From Haematobia irritans (lineage: Eukaryota > Arthropoda > Insecta > Diptera > Muscidae), in the NCBI RefSeq assembly GCF_050003625.1, contig NC_134400.1, positions 55,866,066-55,930,065 of the forward strand: a stretch of DNA of 64,000 nt. The letters are read 5' to 3'. The number at the start of each line of letters is the position of its first letter. Position 1 is the first letter of the stretch. Positions 9,020 to 19,710 of this stretch are shown one piece after another. The notes below the pieces were generated by a model. That model saw only the letters and a list, made by a program, of their open reading frames with translations. It ran no database searches and had not been told where the DNA came from. The position numbers and the translations under genes are program-made.

Positions 9020-10763
9020 CAAGCCGACCAGTTATGCAGAAGATATTGCAGGAAAATGAAGCTCTGACGAAGTAGAATGAGGCCCTTAAAGCGGAAAACA
9101 AGAACCTAAAGCAACAATTGGAGAACATTTATAAAAACGCTACCCAAGATGCAAATCGAAGTACTGGAGCATTTAGTATTGCAATTTGCAGCATCAATCG
9201 GAAACAATTTGTAGATGAGGAGAAGTTATATTGAATTTATATCATTTCTCTCCTAAGGCTGTGGCGTATCTTCGAGATACAGAAGGTTTCCATCTACCCA
9301 GCAAAAGTACAATTAGACGATGGAAGCTGGTAAAAGGTTCGAAATCTGGAATAAACCGAGTAATTGTTGAAGGGTTCAAACAAATGGTGGTACAAATGGA
9401 ACCACGAGGCAGAAACGTAATGCTTCTACTCGATACACAGTCATACATAATGCAATGTCCATATTTGTCGTTGATACTCCTCATGGAAAGGCCAGCTGGG
9501 ACAAGGAATTTTACGAAATAAAAAACAGCACGATTGGCTCCAAAATTTACACAGAACCAAGTTAATCCAGTAGCATTTAAATTTTTAATAATTGGTTTTA
9601 TTGGGGAAAGTCAGTTTTGATGTAAATTTAGGATATCTATATATAAGTCGCATAAATTTTATTTCTATCAATATGTAGTACAAAATGGGCCTTAATTGAT
9701 TAATAAAAATTGAATTGAATTTGCTAAAATGTGGCTATAATTAATGGAACACATCGAATGGTATAGACTTTGTCCATAGTACTGGTGGTTTACAACGTAG
9801 TGCAAATTTTGCCAAAGCAACAGTTCGTTTGCTTCAAGAGTTGAACAATGGATTCGACTATATAAACGGTAAGACAAAACCACTAAAAAGGGCCAATCAC
9901 GCGTAACAACGATATGAGGGATTATATATATTGAACTTCCAAAAATATTTGCAATCAATAAAAACTAATAAGAATAGAAGTGTCCCGAATTTAAGTGGAT
10001 TTATAACAACATTTTTAAATATGGTGGAGGAAATGTTCGACGAGGACTCAGACGTGACATTCGTGGCATAAGAACGCTATAACCAGGATGCGTTGGAGAA
10101 CCATTTTTGAGTATTACGTACTAGGGAAGGAAATAATAAAAATCCGTCTATGAGGGAACTTTGCACATTGGAGCCAAATTTGAATTCAATAATGAATGTT
10201 ATTGAATTCAATGTACAACAATAACTAATTGCGAGGACAATGATGACAGCAACTCACATGCGATTGGGATCAAAACAAGACGCAAGTATGAGCATGGATG
10301 TGGATGAAGAAGAAAATCAGTGGGAAGAATCAAAAATAAATGAATCTGCAGCACAGCGACATTTATGTGGATACGCTATCCAAAAACAGTTGCGAAAATG
10401 GATTTCCTGCGACAAACGTGCTGCAAACATCACGAAGATTGGCGAGGTCACAGATATCTCTCCTTCATGAGTTATACTGACAAGCTCATTTTGGAAAAAC
10501 TCATTCAAAGCTATTTCGCCGTGTTCGACAAAGTTTTTGACGCGGAATTTCGCACCGTTGGTATTCGTCGAAAAATTATGGCAGAATCAATCCGAGTCAA
10601 CAGTCCAAAATTCTCCCATTTGTTTCAGGATGACGAATGCCACCAACATCAAGTCGACATTTCAGACTTCTTGACGCTAGTTTTAATCCGCATAAAAGGA
10701 AATTGGATTAAGGCGCAATGCAAGGATGGGCTAGAGGTAGCAGCGAAACAGAAGGCTATCTGA
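9020..10763 (+). pseudogene. Decayed P-element-like (THAP-type) transposase
   Basis: Scattered plus-strand frames resemble P-element family transposases in the right order. First comes a leucine/lysine/glutamate coiled coil (about 9050-9130). Next is an FSPKAVAYLRDTEGFHLPSKSTIRRW block (split here: FSPKAVAYLRDT at about 9247, then LPSKSTIRRW), typical of the P-type domain. At about 10070-10150 follows a Q-D-ALENHF then LRTREGNNKNPS block like the C-terminal QDxLENHF signature. The last 170 codons (10240-10763) have cysteine-containing tail segments in two frames. Stops and frameshifts abound. No N-terminal THAP zinc finger was found. Upstream limits are unclear. The alternative is a domesticated gene remnant, but decay argues for a dead transposon. 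Confidence 0.6.
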
Positions 10764-11284
10764 AACAACAGAAATTTTGCAATGTTTAATTGCAAAGTTT
10801 GTTTTTTAATTTCATTATTAAAAATATTTATTTAGTTTTTCTTTAACAACTTTATGCTTTCCCAACATTTTATACTTTATATAATTCTTAGTTCTTTTTT
10901 ATTGTGATACTGAAGTCTGAATTGTGAAAAATATTTTTTACTTTATAATACATTTTTTTAAATGAATTACAAATCGTATAAAAAAGTTATCTATAATTTT
11001 TTATTTAAATATAAATTTAATGCATGTAATTCTAGTCTCCGTTTGTAAATAGTACAGTCAGACTGTGATAATTAATTCTTAATTACTTTTAGTTTTTGTT
11101 TGACTGTTTTTTATTTCTTCTTTTTATGTTCTATTTTAACACATATAAATGTGATATTTTTTTTAATTCTATTATTTTTTACTATTGAGTATAATTTAAT
11201 TATTTTATGAATAATTAAATAAACAATTACTTCGATTAGCCCCCTTTATTCTGACCCAAAGAAGCAAATTAGCAACTATCTCGA
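10764..11284. other. AT-rich non-coding stretch
   Basis: Very AT-rich with no coding frame. It could include the 3' end of the P-like element, but no terminal inverted repeat was found. Confidence 0.5.
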
Positions 11285-11342
11285 CATTGTGCGGACCCAA
11301 CTTCAATTTAGCGTAATAAGTACATATTACAAATTTCAAGTA

Positions 11343-12276
11343 AAGGGTGATTTGTTAAGAGCTTGATAACTTTTTTTTTAAAAAAAACGCATAAAATTTG
11401 CAAAATCTCATCGGTTCTTTATTTGAAACGTTAGATTGGTCCATGACATTTACTTTTTGAAGATAATTTCATTTAAATGTTGACCGCGGCTGCGTCTTAG
11501 GTGGTCCATTCGGAAAGTCCAATTTTGGGCAACTTTTTCGAGCATTTCGGCCGGAATAACCCGAATTTCTTCGGAAATGTTGTCTTCCAAAGCTGGAATA
11601 GTTGCTGGCTTATTTCTGTAGACTTTAGACTTGACGTAGCCCCACAAAAAATAGTCTAAAGGCGTCAAATCGCATGATCTTGGTGGCCAACTTACCGGTC
11701 CATTTCTTGAGATGAATTGTTCTCCGAAGTTTTCCCTCAAAATGGCCATAGAATCGCGAGCTGTGTGGCATGTAGCGCCATCTTGTTGAAACCACATGTC
11801 AACCAAGTTCAGTTCTTCCATTTTTGGCAACAAAAAGTTTGTTAGCATCGAACGATAGCGATCGCCATTCACCGTAACGTTGCGTCCAACAGCATCTTTG
11901 AAAAAATACGGTCCAATGATTCCACCAGCGTACAAACCACACCAAACAGTGCATTATTCGGGATGCATGGGCAGTTCTTGAACGGCTTCTGGTTGCTCTT
12001 CACTCCAAATGCGGCAATTTTGCTTATTTACGTAGCCATTCAACCAGAAATGAGCCTCATCGCTGAACAAAATTTGTCGATAAAAAAGCGGATTTTCTGC
12101 CAACTTTTCTAGGGCCCATTCACTGAAAATTCGACGTTGTGGCTCGTTAGTAAGTCTATTCATGATGAAATGTCAAAGCATACTGAGCATCTTTCTCTTT
12201 GACACCATGTCTGAAATCCCACGTGATCTGTCAAATACTAATGCATGAAAATCCTAACCTCAAAAGAATCACCCTT
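11343..12276 (-). mobile_element. Tc1/mariner-superfamily element, internally deleted
   Basis: The ends read AAGGGTGATT at 11343 and its inverse AATCACCCTT at 12276, with TA on both flanks (11341-11342, 12277-12278). The inverted repeats diverge after about 11 bp. Length is 934 bp, shorter than the usual 1.3 kb. The N-terminal helix-turn-helix half of the transposase is missing. Confidence 0.8.
11450..12163 (-). pseudogene. Mariner-like transposase catalytic domain (DD36D spacing), one in-frame stop
   Basis: The cut-and-paste transposase catalytic core is visible. The first aspartate is in ILFSDEAHFWLNGYVNKQNC, the second in WFQQDGATCHTA, and the third in PPRSCDLTPLDYFLWGYVKS. There are 36 residues between the second and third. 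A TAA at 11954-11956 interrupts one continuous frame (the flanking ORFs are in frame, 18 bases apart). The N-terminal DNA-binding part is deleted, so no active enzyme can be made. The flavour resembles the mariner-like transposases common in ants and flies. All three catalytic aspartates survive, suggesting a relatively recent loss. Confidence 0.8.
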
Positions 12277-12490
12277 TACATATGTATGTTGGTAGAATAG
12301 GCCACCCTGTAAAGAAACTCATCGTAATCCTGTCAATTTCAGTGCCGGGTTTCGAAAGAAATTATCAATAATAACCAAGAGCTCGGAACCATTAGTCGGC
12401 CTGTACACAGGTTGACAACGTCATGGTGATACGAGAATATAAAACAAGCAAAGGTGAGAGATACGACAGCCAAGACCTAGAACACGTTTA

Positions 12491-12760
12491 GATTCACCCC
12501 AAACTTACTTCAGTATAGCGTAATAAGTACAAATTACGAATTTCAAGTATGGTGGTAGAATAGGCCACCTTGCGAAGAAATTCAACTTAATCCAGTGGAC
12601 TGTCAACTTCAGTGCCGGGTTTCGAAAAAAAAATATCGGCCCTATAAGTCGGCCTGTAGACGTTTTGAGAACGTCATGGTGATACGAGAATATAACTCTA
12701 GCAATGGTGAGAGATCCGACAGCCAAAATCTAGAGCACGTCCGCGACATGCGCACGCCCC
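12491..12760 (+). pseudogene. Second decayed LINE 5' end, tandem to the first
   Basis: The same 5' UTR and ORF1 start as the preceding copy, shifted by about 270 bp (GCCGGGTTTCGAAA at 12344 and 12614). The shared segment includes the non-LINE tail GTCATGGTGATACGAGAATATA, so the pair arose by local duplication of an already decayed copy, probably before or independent of the mariner insertion. Confidence 0.6.
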
Positions 12761-13008
12761 TTCAAACTAAACGCGTTGTCAGAGATGACTTAAGAACACT
12801 AAATTCTCCCAAAAAACCTAAACATTCTTGGTACCAAAAAAACGCGTCGGAACTTATTGTTAATTTTTGGATTTAGCTTTAAAAGAATAGGAAAACCTTT
12901 TTCTGACACAAAGTTTAGATAAAAAGCATTACTGTTCATATTTCAATAGAAACATGTCTAAAATAAATAATGCTAAACATCAGTAATGGAATTTTTTCCG
13001 TCTAAAAA

Positions 13009-13186
13009 GGTGGGTAGTATGTTCGATTTCTCCACAAAAACTTTAAATTAGAAATTCACAAATATGTATAAAGGCGGTTTCTTTTATCGAATCTTGTCAA
13101 ACATGGATGGAAAAGTTACGAAGCATAAACTCCACAATATTTTTTTTTACGATTTTCGACGCGGAAACCGAAGCTAGTACCCACCT
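13009..13186. mobile_element. Small TIR element, family E, copy 1
   Basis: It begins AGGTGGGTAGTATGTTCG and ends CGAAGCTAGTACCCACCT, imperfect inverted repeats of about 20 bp. Related copies are at 15.95 and 22.79 kb; all share AGGTG(A/G)GTA.TA.GTTC at the ends. Non-coding, 178 bp. Confidence 0.6.
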
Positions 13187-13365
13187 ACAAGCTTTTAGAA
13201 AAGTCAGATCTGGCGATGAAAAATGTTCAATTAGCAACACGGCTTAGAATATCTCTAGATACAAAATCCAGCTCTTTTCGTTTTCCTATTGATACGAATG
13301 CACCGTCGTCTGACTTCCAGTGTTTTTATACTTGATAAAAGATGTATTATTGGAAACATTCACCC

Positions 13366-13560
13366 AGAAAAAAGTGAACCCACCATGAAAGAAAGAAAAA
13401 CTAAACTAAAATATTTGACTTATTGCAGCACAATACAAATAAGAAAGTAATTTTTGTCAATTGAAGAAAACAAATTCTATTTTTTTTTTGTTAAAAAATT
13501 TTAATATTTGAAAGACGAGTCAAAAATTGTTAAAATATCTTTTCTTCATATTATTGAGTT
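13366..13560 (+). mobile_element. Left end of a CACCCAGAAAAAAGTG element
   Basis: The terminus CACCCAGAAAAAAGTGAACC matches the left end at 51882 and resembles the one at 62367. The right end was not found; the sequence runs into the MITE at 13568. Confidence 0.5.
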
Positions 13561-13567
13561 TGATTAA

Positions 13568-14208
13568 CAGCCTATTTCTGATATCCGAATTCTGCTGTTC
13601 GTTCGCATACAAAACGAAAATCAGCTGATTTCGGTTTCTCTTAGCTCTATCTAAACGACAAGTGAGACGAAGATCAATGCGAACGAAAACGTAACGTTAC
13701 CACTAAAATTGGGTTTCTCTAACTCCATTCGTTCGCATTTTGTCGAACAGAAATGTCAAATCCACTCACATTGCACAAACATTTCGTTTTGTGGAAAAAG
13801 ACATTCATATAGACCATTTGAAGGAAATTCTAAAACGAACAAACACATACATTTGGAATGAAACACTCATTAAAGGGAAAACCGAAACCTAATTATTGCA
13901 GATATATAGAATTACAAATACATATCTCTCTACGAGGGCTAATTTCTTAAAAAAATATTGAGCTAAACCAAATATCAACAATGAGAAAAATTTGCAAAAT
14001 AAACGGAGATGCCAGATTGAATTTTATGGAAAATAATTTTTAAAATGTTTGGGCCTTTTTCAAGTAATTGAAATAATTGAGATCTGGTAATATAAGCATT
14101 TGACAGTAACGTAAGTCATGCGAACGAACAAAAGGAAGTTAGAGAAAGAAACTCAAATCTAGACAAAAGTGAGTGACTGCCGTTCGTTCGGATATCAGAA
14201 ATAGGCTG
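13568..14208. mobile_element. 641-bp MITE with 22-bp inverted repeats
   Basis: The left end CAGCCTATTTCTGATATCCG at 13568 is the reverse complement of the right end ending at 14208, and similarity continues inward as CGTTCG-rich sequence. TAA flanks both sides, a possible 3-bp target duplication. No coding capacity. The 3-bp TWA-type target would fit PIF/Harbinger but is not decisive. Confidence 0.75.
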
Positions 14209-14251
14209 TAAGTGATCTTTAAGGATGATAGCAATTTGAAATTGCTTTTTA

Positions 14252-14700
14252 CCCAGCCAGCATTTCAAATTTCCACTTCATTCTTATCGCTACAACAGAC
14301 TCGTAAGTGACACTACAACAATCGCCAGCTGTGATGGGGGAAACGTATCAAAAAATAGGACATGTACATGAAAGTTTTTTTGCCGTCACTATTCTTACAA
14401 ACGCCGTTTTATATTTTGTAAAATACAAAGCGCAACTAGCTTATTATTATTTATTTAAATAAAAGCCAAAATAAAGTGCTGAAACATAGTTATTTTGCTT
14501 AAAATTATGAAAGGTATATTGGTGAATAATTCTCGACTTTCCAAGTGGTAGTTTTTTAGATATTTTTCCAGACACGCTGCGTCCATCGAGAATAAACACA
14601 CTGGCTGATAGACGCTGCAACATGTAACTTGCTACTTGTAATTCGACATCATTCTTTTATTAATGCAAAAAATTATGTGAACTGTGATGTGATAGTCGTA
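14252..14700 (+). mobile_element. Family F repeat, left part (copy 2)
   Basis: It begins CCAGCCAGCATTTCAAATTTCC and follows the copy at 18795 through GTGATGGGGG, TACATGAA and GGCTGATAGACGCTGCAA, to about 14700. The right terminus is missing. Confidence 0.6.
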
Positions 14701-15950
14701 TAAATGTTACACTCAGAAAACAAATTCGTTGCCTCAACCGAAAGCGGGTGGTTCCATCAACTATCAAAGAGTTCTGTTGACACAACTAACATTTGACAAT
14801 TGTAACCGCATGGTAGTATGTTGGACCAACCTTGTATTGGTTGTCGTTATCGAATCTTTTTTATTTGGTTTGTTGGTGCAACCGCCCACGATGTTATTTA
14901 TTTTTACCCTGACCAAATGTTAGATATACTTACCAAATTCCAATATTAAATGAAAAGGGAAGATTATATTATGATTATATGATTCAATATTCATATATTA
15001 TGCATTTACGTACATATTAGCTTTTATAAACATAAAAGTATAATTCATAGACATTTATAGAAATATGTATAGTATAACAAATTAAAAACTATTAATCCCA
15101 AACTACAAATTCTTCTCCAAAACTGTCTTGGAATCTTCTGGCTTAACCAATATTTTTAAATTATTTGGAGATTGTTGAAATTAATCACTGTATTTTTCAG
15201 CTATACGCTTCACATATCCATGAAGAACATGGATATGTGAAAATAACTTAAAAAATTTTTCGCTTTGCGCTCGCGGTAATTATTTGAAGATACGTTGCAT
15301 ATATGTGAATTTCAAGTTTCCATGGTAACTGTCAAACTAAAACATCTCAAGTCGGTGTGAAAGGCGGAATGTTTTGGAAAAACAAATGAGGAAAACGAGT
15401 CAGTGGGAACATAGCATTATATCGCGTTTCAGTTCTAAATCTAATAATTGTTCGTTGTAATGTTTGCAATTTCGTCGTTTTTCTTTTTCCGTCTAAAGGC
15501 TAGTTTCTCATTCTATGATAGACTACCGGTTAGTACAAATTTTGTATGAGATCAGCCGACACGACAAATAATAAACAATTCATTGAAAAACCGTACATAA
15601 TAATGTTTAAAAAATTGTTATTCCCCATTAAAAACTAATATTATCGGAAAAACACTAGATTTGAGAATTGTTTGAATTCCATATGTTTTCAACCACGAAT
15701 TTGTCAAACATATGTATTTGCACGCTTTTCAACAATGTTGAGCTTAATGACGATCCGGTATTTTATGTGAATCTCACTCTTGACATGTAAGCAAACAGAA
15801 ACAATTCCACTCCACAATAATAACAAATTGTGTTAATGAGAACTCCTTGACGTCGAAAGTATATAGAAAACGAGAGGTATATCAACCAACAATCTAGGAA
15901 AAAATTCCTTAGACCGAGATCTAGTTCGTCAGAAAGTGGTTACAGTTATG
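14701..15950. other. AT-rich non-coding stretch with one short perfect hairpin
   Basis: No recognised gene. A 64-codon plus-strand ORF at 14729-14923 has a hydrophobic second half but no family resemblance. A 14-bp perfect inverted repeat lies at 15209-15241. Confidence 0.4.
15209..15241. repeat. Perfect 14-bp hairpin with 5-nt loop
   Basis: The arms TTCACATATCCATG and CATGGATATGTGAA flank AAGAA. The match is perfect over 14 pairs. There is no T-run or known RNA context; it may be a footprint of a foldback element. Confidence 0.85.
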
Positions 15951-16149
15951 GATGAATATTATGTTCAGTTTTTCCACCAAAACACTAACTTATAAGATTA
16001 TATTTTTTGGGCTTGTCAAAATATAGATGGAAAAGCTCCAAGCTGAAAACCAACCAGCCATTCATTTAGAAATATAAAGTGTCTCACAATCATTGCCTTG
16101 GAGTTAGGGTTTAGTGTTTTGGTGGAAAACCGAACGTAATACTCACCTT
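15951..16149. mobile_element. Small TIR element, family E, copy 2
   Basis: ATTATGTTCAGTTTTTCCAC with CAAAACACTAA near the left is mirrored by TTAGTGTTTTGG and GGAAAACCGAACGTAATAC at the right end (16113-16147). The inverted repeats are about 38 bp and imperfect, around a 200-bp element. Confidence 0.65.
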
Positions 16150-16501
16150 AAGTCAAGAAACAAACCCAAAGAGCATATTTTTGTTACGTATACATACTGA
16201 TCCGGAGAAACGAAAATATTGTTGTGTTCTTTTCGTTACTCGTGTTTACTTGGCCACAATAATTCTTTTATGCGCTTTAGAGACTATCAGTTCCCACCCG
16301 ACCAAAATGCCGAGATATGGCGAAGGTTCGCTAAAGCGAACATTTTTCGAAATAATTTAAAGCGTACATTATTCGAGAAAAGTTCAATAATAGAAAAATT
16401 TCGAACGTTCGTTGTTTCGAAGTAATAATGAAGATTTTTCGGCTTATTTGTTGGTGTTCCGCCATGTTTGTTTTTGTCAAAGACAGAGATTAAAAAGTCA
16501 T

Positions 16502-16556
16502 TTCAGTTTAAGAAATTGTTAAGTGCGGGTGAAGTGTCTTAGCGAATCTAAAAGAG
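16502..16556 (+). other. Candidate 5'-UTR exon of a small gene
   Basis: An Inr-like TCAGTT at about 16502 is followed by about 55 bp ending in AAAGAG, then the donor GTAAGT at 16557. The exon start is a guess from the Inr-like string. Confidence 0.35.
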
Positions 16557-16618
16557 GTAAGTAATTTATTTATATATCTTTAAAAAACTATCAATTTTCT
16601 TTTTTGTTTAATTTGCAG
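16557..16618 (+). other. Candidate 62-bp intron
   Basis: It runs from GTAAGT to a pyrimidine-rich TTTTCTTTTTTGTTTAATTTGCAG. The length and both sites fit a typical fly short intron. Confidence 0.45.
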
Positions 16619-16783
16619 ATGTATCCAGGAAAATGTTACTCATTGATTATAGTCCTTTTCATAGCCACGATCGGTTTAATAAGAAATTCCGCGCAAAGAA
16701 GTCAATGCAGTGCCTTAAATGACTTCAAATATATATTCCAAAATGTAAATATTTTAAGTATTTTGTTCGCAACACTAATATAA
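16619..16783 (+). CDS. Candidate small signal-peptide protein (54 aa or first coding exon)
   Basis: The ATG lies immediately after a strong splice acceptor, as in genes with a 5'-UTR intron. The 54-residue frame begins MYPGKCYS, then a hydrophobic stretch LIIVLFIATIGLI fitting a signal peptide or membrane anchor. A short polar segment with two cysteines follows before a stop at 16781. A possible donor (CAAAAT/GTAAAT) at 16744-16746 would let it continue to another exon. No protein family is recognised. Splice sites, the start and the signal peptide together make this the best host-gene candidate in the window, but it could still be chance. Confidence 0.35.
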   Translation: MYPGKCYSLIIVLFIATIGLIRNSAQRSQCSALNDFKYIFQNVNILSILFATLI

Positions 16784-17097
16784 TAAAATAAAAACAAACT
16801 TGAAAATTTTCTTTTACTACACAACTTATAATGGGAACAAAATGGGAATAAAACAGTATAGAAAACCTTCGAAAGCGGAATGATATCGAATACGAAAACG
16901 AATTCGAAATAGATTCGTTAACGATCAATTATAGATATCGCGAAACCTTCTTTAACGAATCACTAGCAAGCCTTCGAAAACGAAGAGTTTGCTGGCAGCA
17001 ACAGCACGACAGATGAACGCTTTTCGAAATTTTTTCGAACCATTCTCGATATCGTTTTCGATAGTGTTATTCGAGAAAAAACCGAGAATATTTCTAT

Positions 17098-17503
17098 AGG
17101 GCTGTTTTCTTTTAGCACTGGATGCAACATTTGTATGGGCTATCCAGAACATCGTTGCACTGGTGTTCTATCCAGAACAACTCATCAGTGCAAGTCGCGC
17201 CGATGTTGCCGGATTGTATTTTGATAAAGTGATTCACAATAGCAACTTATTGTGACTAATTTATCAAAAAACATGAAATTCAAAGTGGTACAGTGTCATA
17301 AATAATCGCAGCAATAAATATTTATTGCAAATTGGAGCATTTCATATATTAAAAATGCAAGATTTAACTTCTTTTCTGTGATTGTTTTTAAACAGCTGAT
17401 GACAGTGTTGCATATTTTTGGAGATGTTCTGGATAAGCGAGTACTCTGTTTTCTTTTAGTCCTTCACGGCTTAGGGTAGCCAGTGCTAAAAGAAAACAGC
17501 CCT
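17098..17503. mobile_element. 406-bp MITE with 24-bp inverted repeats
   Basis: The left end AGGGCTGTTTTCTTTTAGCA is the reverse complement of the right end (17480-17503), a perfect match over about 24 bp. TAT on both sides (17095-17097 and 17504-17506) is a possible 3-bp target duplication. GTTCTGGAT and ATCCAGAAC form a further internal inverted pair. Non-coding. Confidence 0.8.
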
Positions 17504-17580
17504 TATATCGAATTCGATAACGAACGTTGTGGTCAGGTGGGTTATTCCGGACGGAATGTCGGTGTTTGTAAAGAATCTTA

Positions 17581-17746
17581 CAGTGTGTCGGATCGATACG
17601 ACTTGTCGGCGATGACTAAATAATCGGTAAATGTGTTATCGATCCCATAAACATGCAGCAGTATCGATTATGCCTTCAGACTTATCTTATATGGTGCACA
17701 ATATATGGGATATGTTCGACACGAGCACTGTCGTCCAGAATAACTG
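17581..17746 (+). repeat. 166-bp direct repeat, copy 1
   Basis: Nearly identical to 18137-18302 (only a handful of differences around 17670-17695). It starts CAGTGTGTCGGATCGATACG and ends CAGAATAACTG. This copy lacks the CGCTTTACAG ends of the second copy. Confidence 0.8.
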
Positions 17747-18129
17747 CAGGGACGTGTTGGCATAAAATCAAAACAACTTTGATTTTTTCCGGTTGGGAGG
17801 CACAAATCTTCGCGTGTAAGGGGATGTTCGGCAAACATTAGCAATAACAAATTTACTTTCATAATTAAAACAAGCATTTCTGCAATGAAATTAATGAAGG
17901 ATCGCTAATTCAGCTTGCAATTTTTATTGTTTCTCCCACTTTTACTAAAAAATGGCTTTTTTAGTAAAGCCACTTTTTAGTAAAAATGGAACATTGTTTG
18001 TGTTTATGCTTCTTCTTATTTCTTCATGTTGTTATCATAATTGTTCGTGCAGTGTGAGGGTAAAACTTGAACGAACACATAACAAATAGGCGAACCTCTG
18101 TCGTAGTGTTTATCCGACTGTCTAAGGTC

Positions 18130-18317
18130 CGCTTTACAGTGTGTCGGATCGATACGACTTGTCGGCGATGACTAAATAATCGGTAAATGTGTTATCGATC
18201 CCATAAACATGCAGCAGTATCGATTATGCCTTTGGACTTAACTTATAATGTGCACAATATATGGGATATGTTCGACACGAGCACTGTCGTCCAGAATAAC
18301 TGATAGTCTGTAAAGCG
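18130..18317. mobile_element. 188-bp TIR element, copy 2 of the direct repeat
   Basis: A perfect 10-bp inverted repeat, CGCTTTACAG at 18130 and CTGTAAAGCG ending at 18317, encloses the 166-bp repeat. This looks like a mobile unit, with the 17.58-kb copy a fragment of the same family. Confidence 0.6.
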
Positions 18318-18339
18318 CATTACAACTACCTTAAAATTC

Positions 18340-18532
18340 TGATGATTTTAAGGGGCTCGTATTGGCACCTAATAGTTGCACTCATGCGTTCCTTTTTTGT
18401 AGTAACATGACGTGGTACAACTTCTCAATAGTGACGGCGCTTTTCCGACGAGTTTTTGATGTCGTATACGATTATTTTCGACGTGGTGGGGATTCTCAGT
18501 AGTGCCGTCAAATTCAAAAAATGTTGGCAGGG
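18340..18532 (+). mobile_element. Family F repeat, right part (copy 3)
   Basis: It shares TGGTACAACTTCTCAATAGTG and TTTTCCGACGAG with 19320-19440 and ends AATGTTGGCAGGG, the inverse of the family's left end. Confidence 0.65.
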
Positions 18533-18794
18533 AAAGGCCGGCACACAATGAACACGCAGCTTAATTCTTCCCTTATTTCTTTACTTCTAAAAAAGTTGAA
18601 ACGTTCAATGGTGGCAGGGGTTTGATATCACAAGTGGTGTTTAACTAATATTATAAGTACGGTACTATGTTCGGCTTTTGAGTTTAAAATCACATTATTT
18701 TCGCTATTATTTTTTCAAAAATAAATATAAATGAAAATCAACATATTTCTGTTAAATCTTGACGAAAATCTAGATGACAACGAAAGTGTACACA

Positions 18795-19439
18795 CCCTGC
18801 CAGCATTTCAAAGTTCCATTTCATCCTCATCGCTACCACAGACTCGTAAATGTCACCACAACCATCGCGAACTGTGATGGGGGGAAGCATATCAAAAAGT
18901 ACAAAATGTACATGAACGTATTTTGCCATCACTACTGTTAGAAGAGCCATTTTATTTTTTGTGAAACGCCAAGCGCAACCAGCTTGTTATATTTTATTTA
19001 AAACTGGCTGATAGACGCTGCAATATGTAACTTGCTACTTAAAACTCAACATCATTCTTTTATTAATGCAAAAACTTATGTTAAATGTGATGAGATAAAC
19101 CGAAAAATGTTATATTTATAAGAAATTATAAATGTTTAATCAAATCAATAAACATCTACACAATCGTGTTTTACTTGACCACAATGATTCTTCTACAATT
19201 ACCTTAAAATGCACTTTTTCTGATAGTTTGCAGGGGTTCTTATTGCCGTCCTTCGAAATTGATCTAAATAGGCACCTAATAATTGCACTGATGAGAAACT
19301 TTTTCGTAGTAACTTGGCGTGGTACAACTTCTCAATAGTGACGGCACTTTTCCGACGAGTTCTTGATGTCGTATATGATTGTTTTCGACGTAGTGGGGAT
19401 TCTCAGAAGCGCCTCCAAATTCAAAAAATGTTGGCAGGG
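18795..19439. mobile_element. Family F element, full length (645 bp)
   Basis: It begins CCCTGCCAGCATTTCAAA and ends TTCAAAAAATGTTGGCAGGG, so it has inverted ends of about 18 bp. The left half matches 14252-14700 and the right half matches 18340-18532. No transposase is present. Target duplication not resolved. Confidence 0.75.
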
Positions 19440-19510
19440 CAGATTAAACTGAAAGATATTTTTAAAATTTATTTGACGAATAATGCTGGTGTACCAAAAT
19501 AGACGCATTG

Positions 19511-19710
19511 TAATGATACCTTTTATTTAGTAACTTGGTTATTTCGAAGAGTTTTGGATATCGTATACGATTGTTTTCGGCGAGGTTGACATTCTTCAAA
19601 AATGTTGTAATGATACCTTTTATTTAGTAACTTGGTTATTCCGACGAATTTTGGATATCGTATACGACTGTTTTCGGCGTGGTTGACATTCTTCAAAAAT
19701 GTTGGCAGGG
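19511..19710 (+). repeat. 97-bp tandem pair of family F right ends
   Basis: TAATGATACCTTTTATTTAG starts at 19511 and 19608. Both units run through GTTTTCGGCG and ATTCTTCAAAAATGTTG, and the second ends in GGCAGGG. The terminus of the element has been duplicated locally. Confidence 0.75.

Larger units (their letters stand above)
11285..12490 (+). pseudogene. Decayed LINE 5' end (5' UTR plus ORF1 start), split by a mariner-type element
   Basis: Bases 11285-11340 match the 5' UTR of the LINE at the left edge. The match resumes at 12279 with GGTAGAATAGGCCACC and a worn ORF1 start, including a segment equivalent to NDQELGPISRPV at 12370-12415. The inserted element occupies 11343-12276, flanked by TA. 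Beyond about 12420 the sequence leaves the LINE and repeats again at 12680-12740. Confidence 0.7.

Noticed and set aside
16290..17545. A larger outer TIR element (CCCACC.GACCA ends) enclosing the 17.1-kb MITE
   Set aside because: Inverted similarity is only about 15 bp and imperfect, and no target duplication was found.
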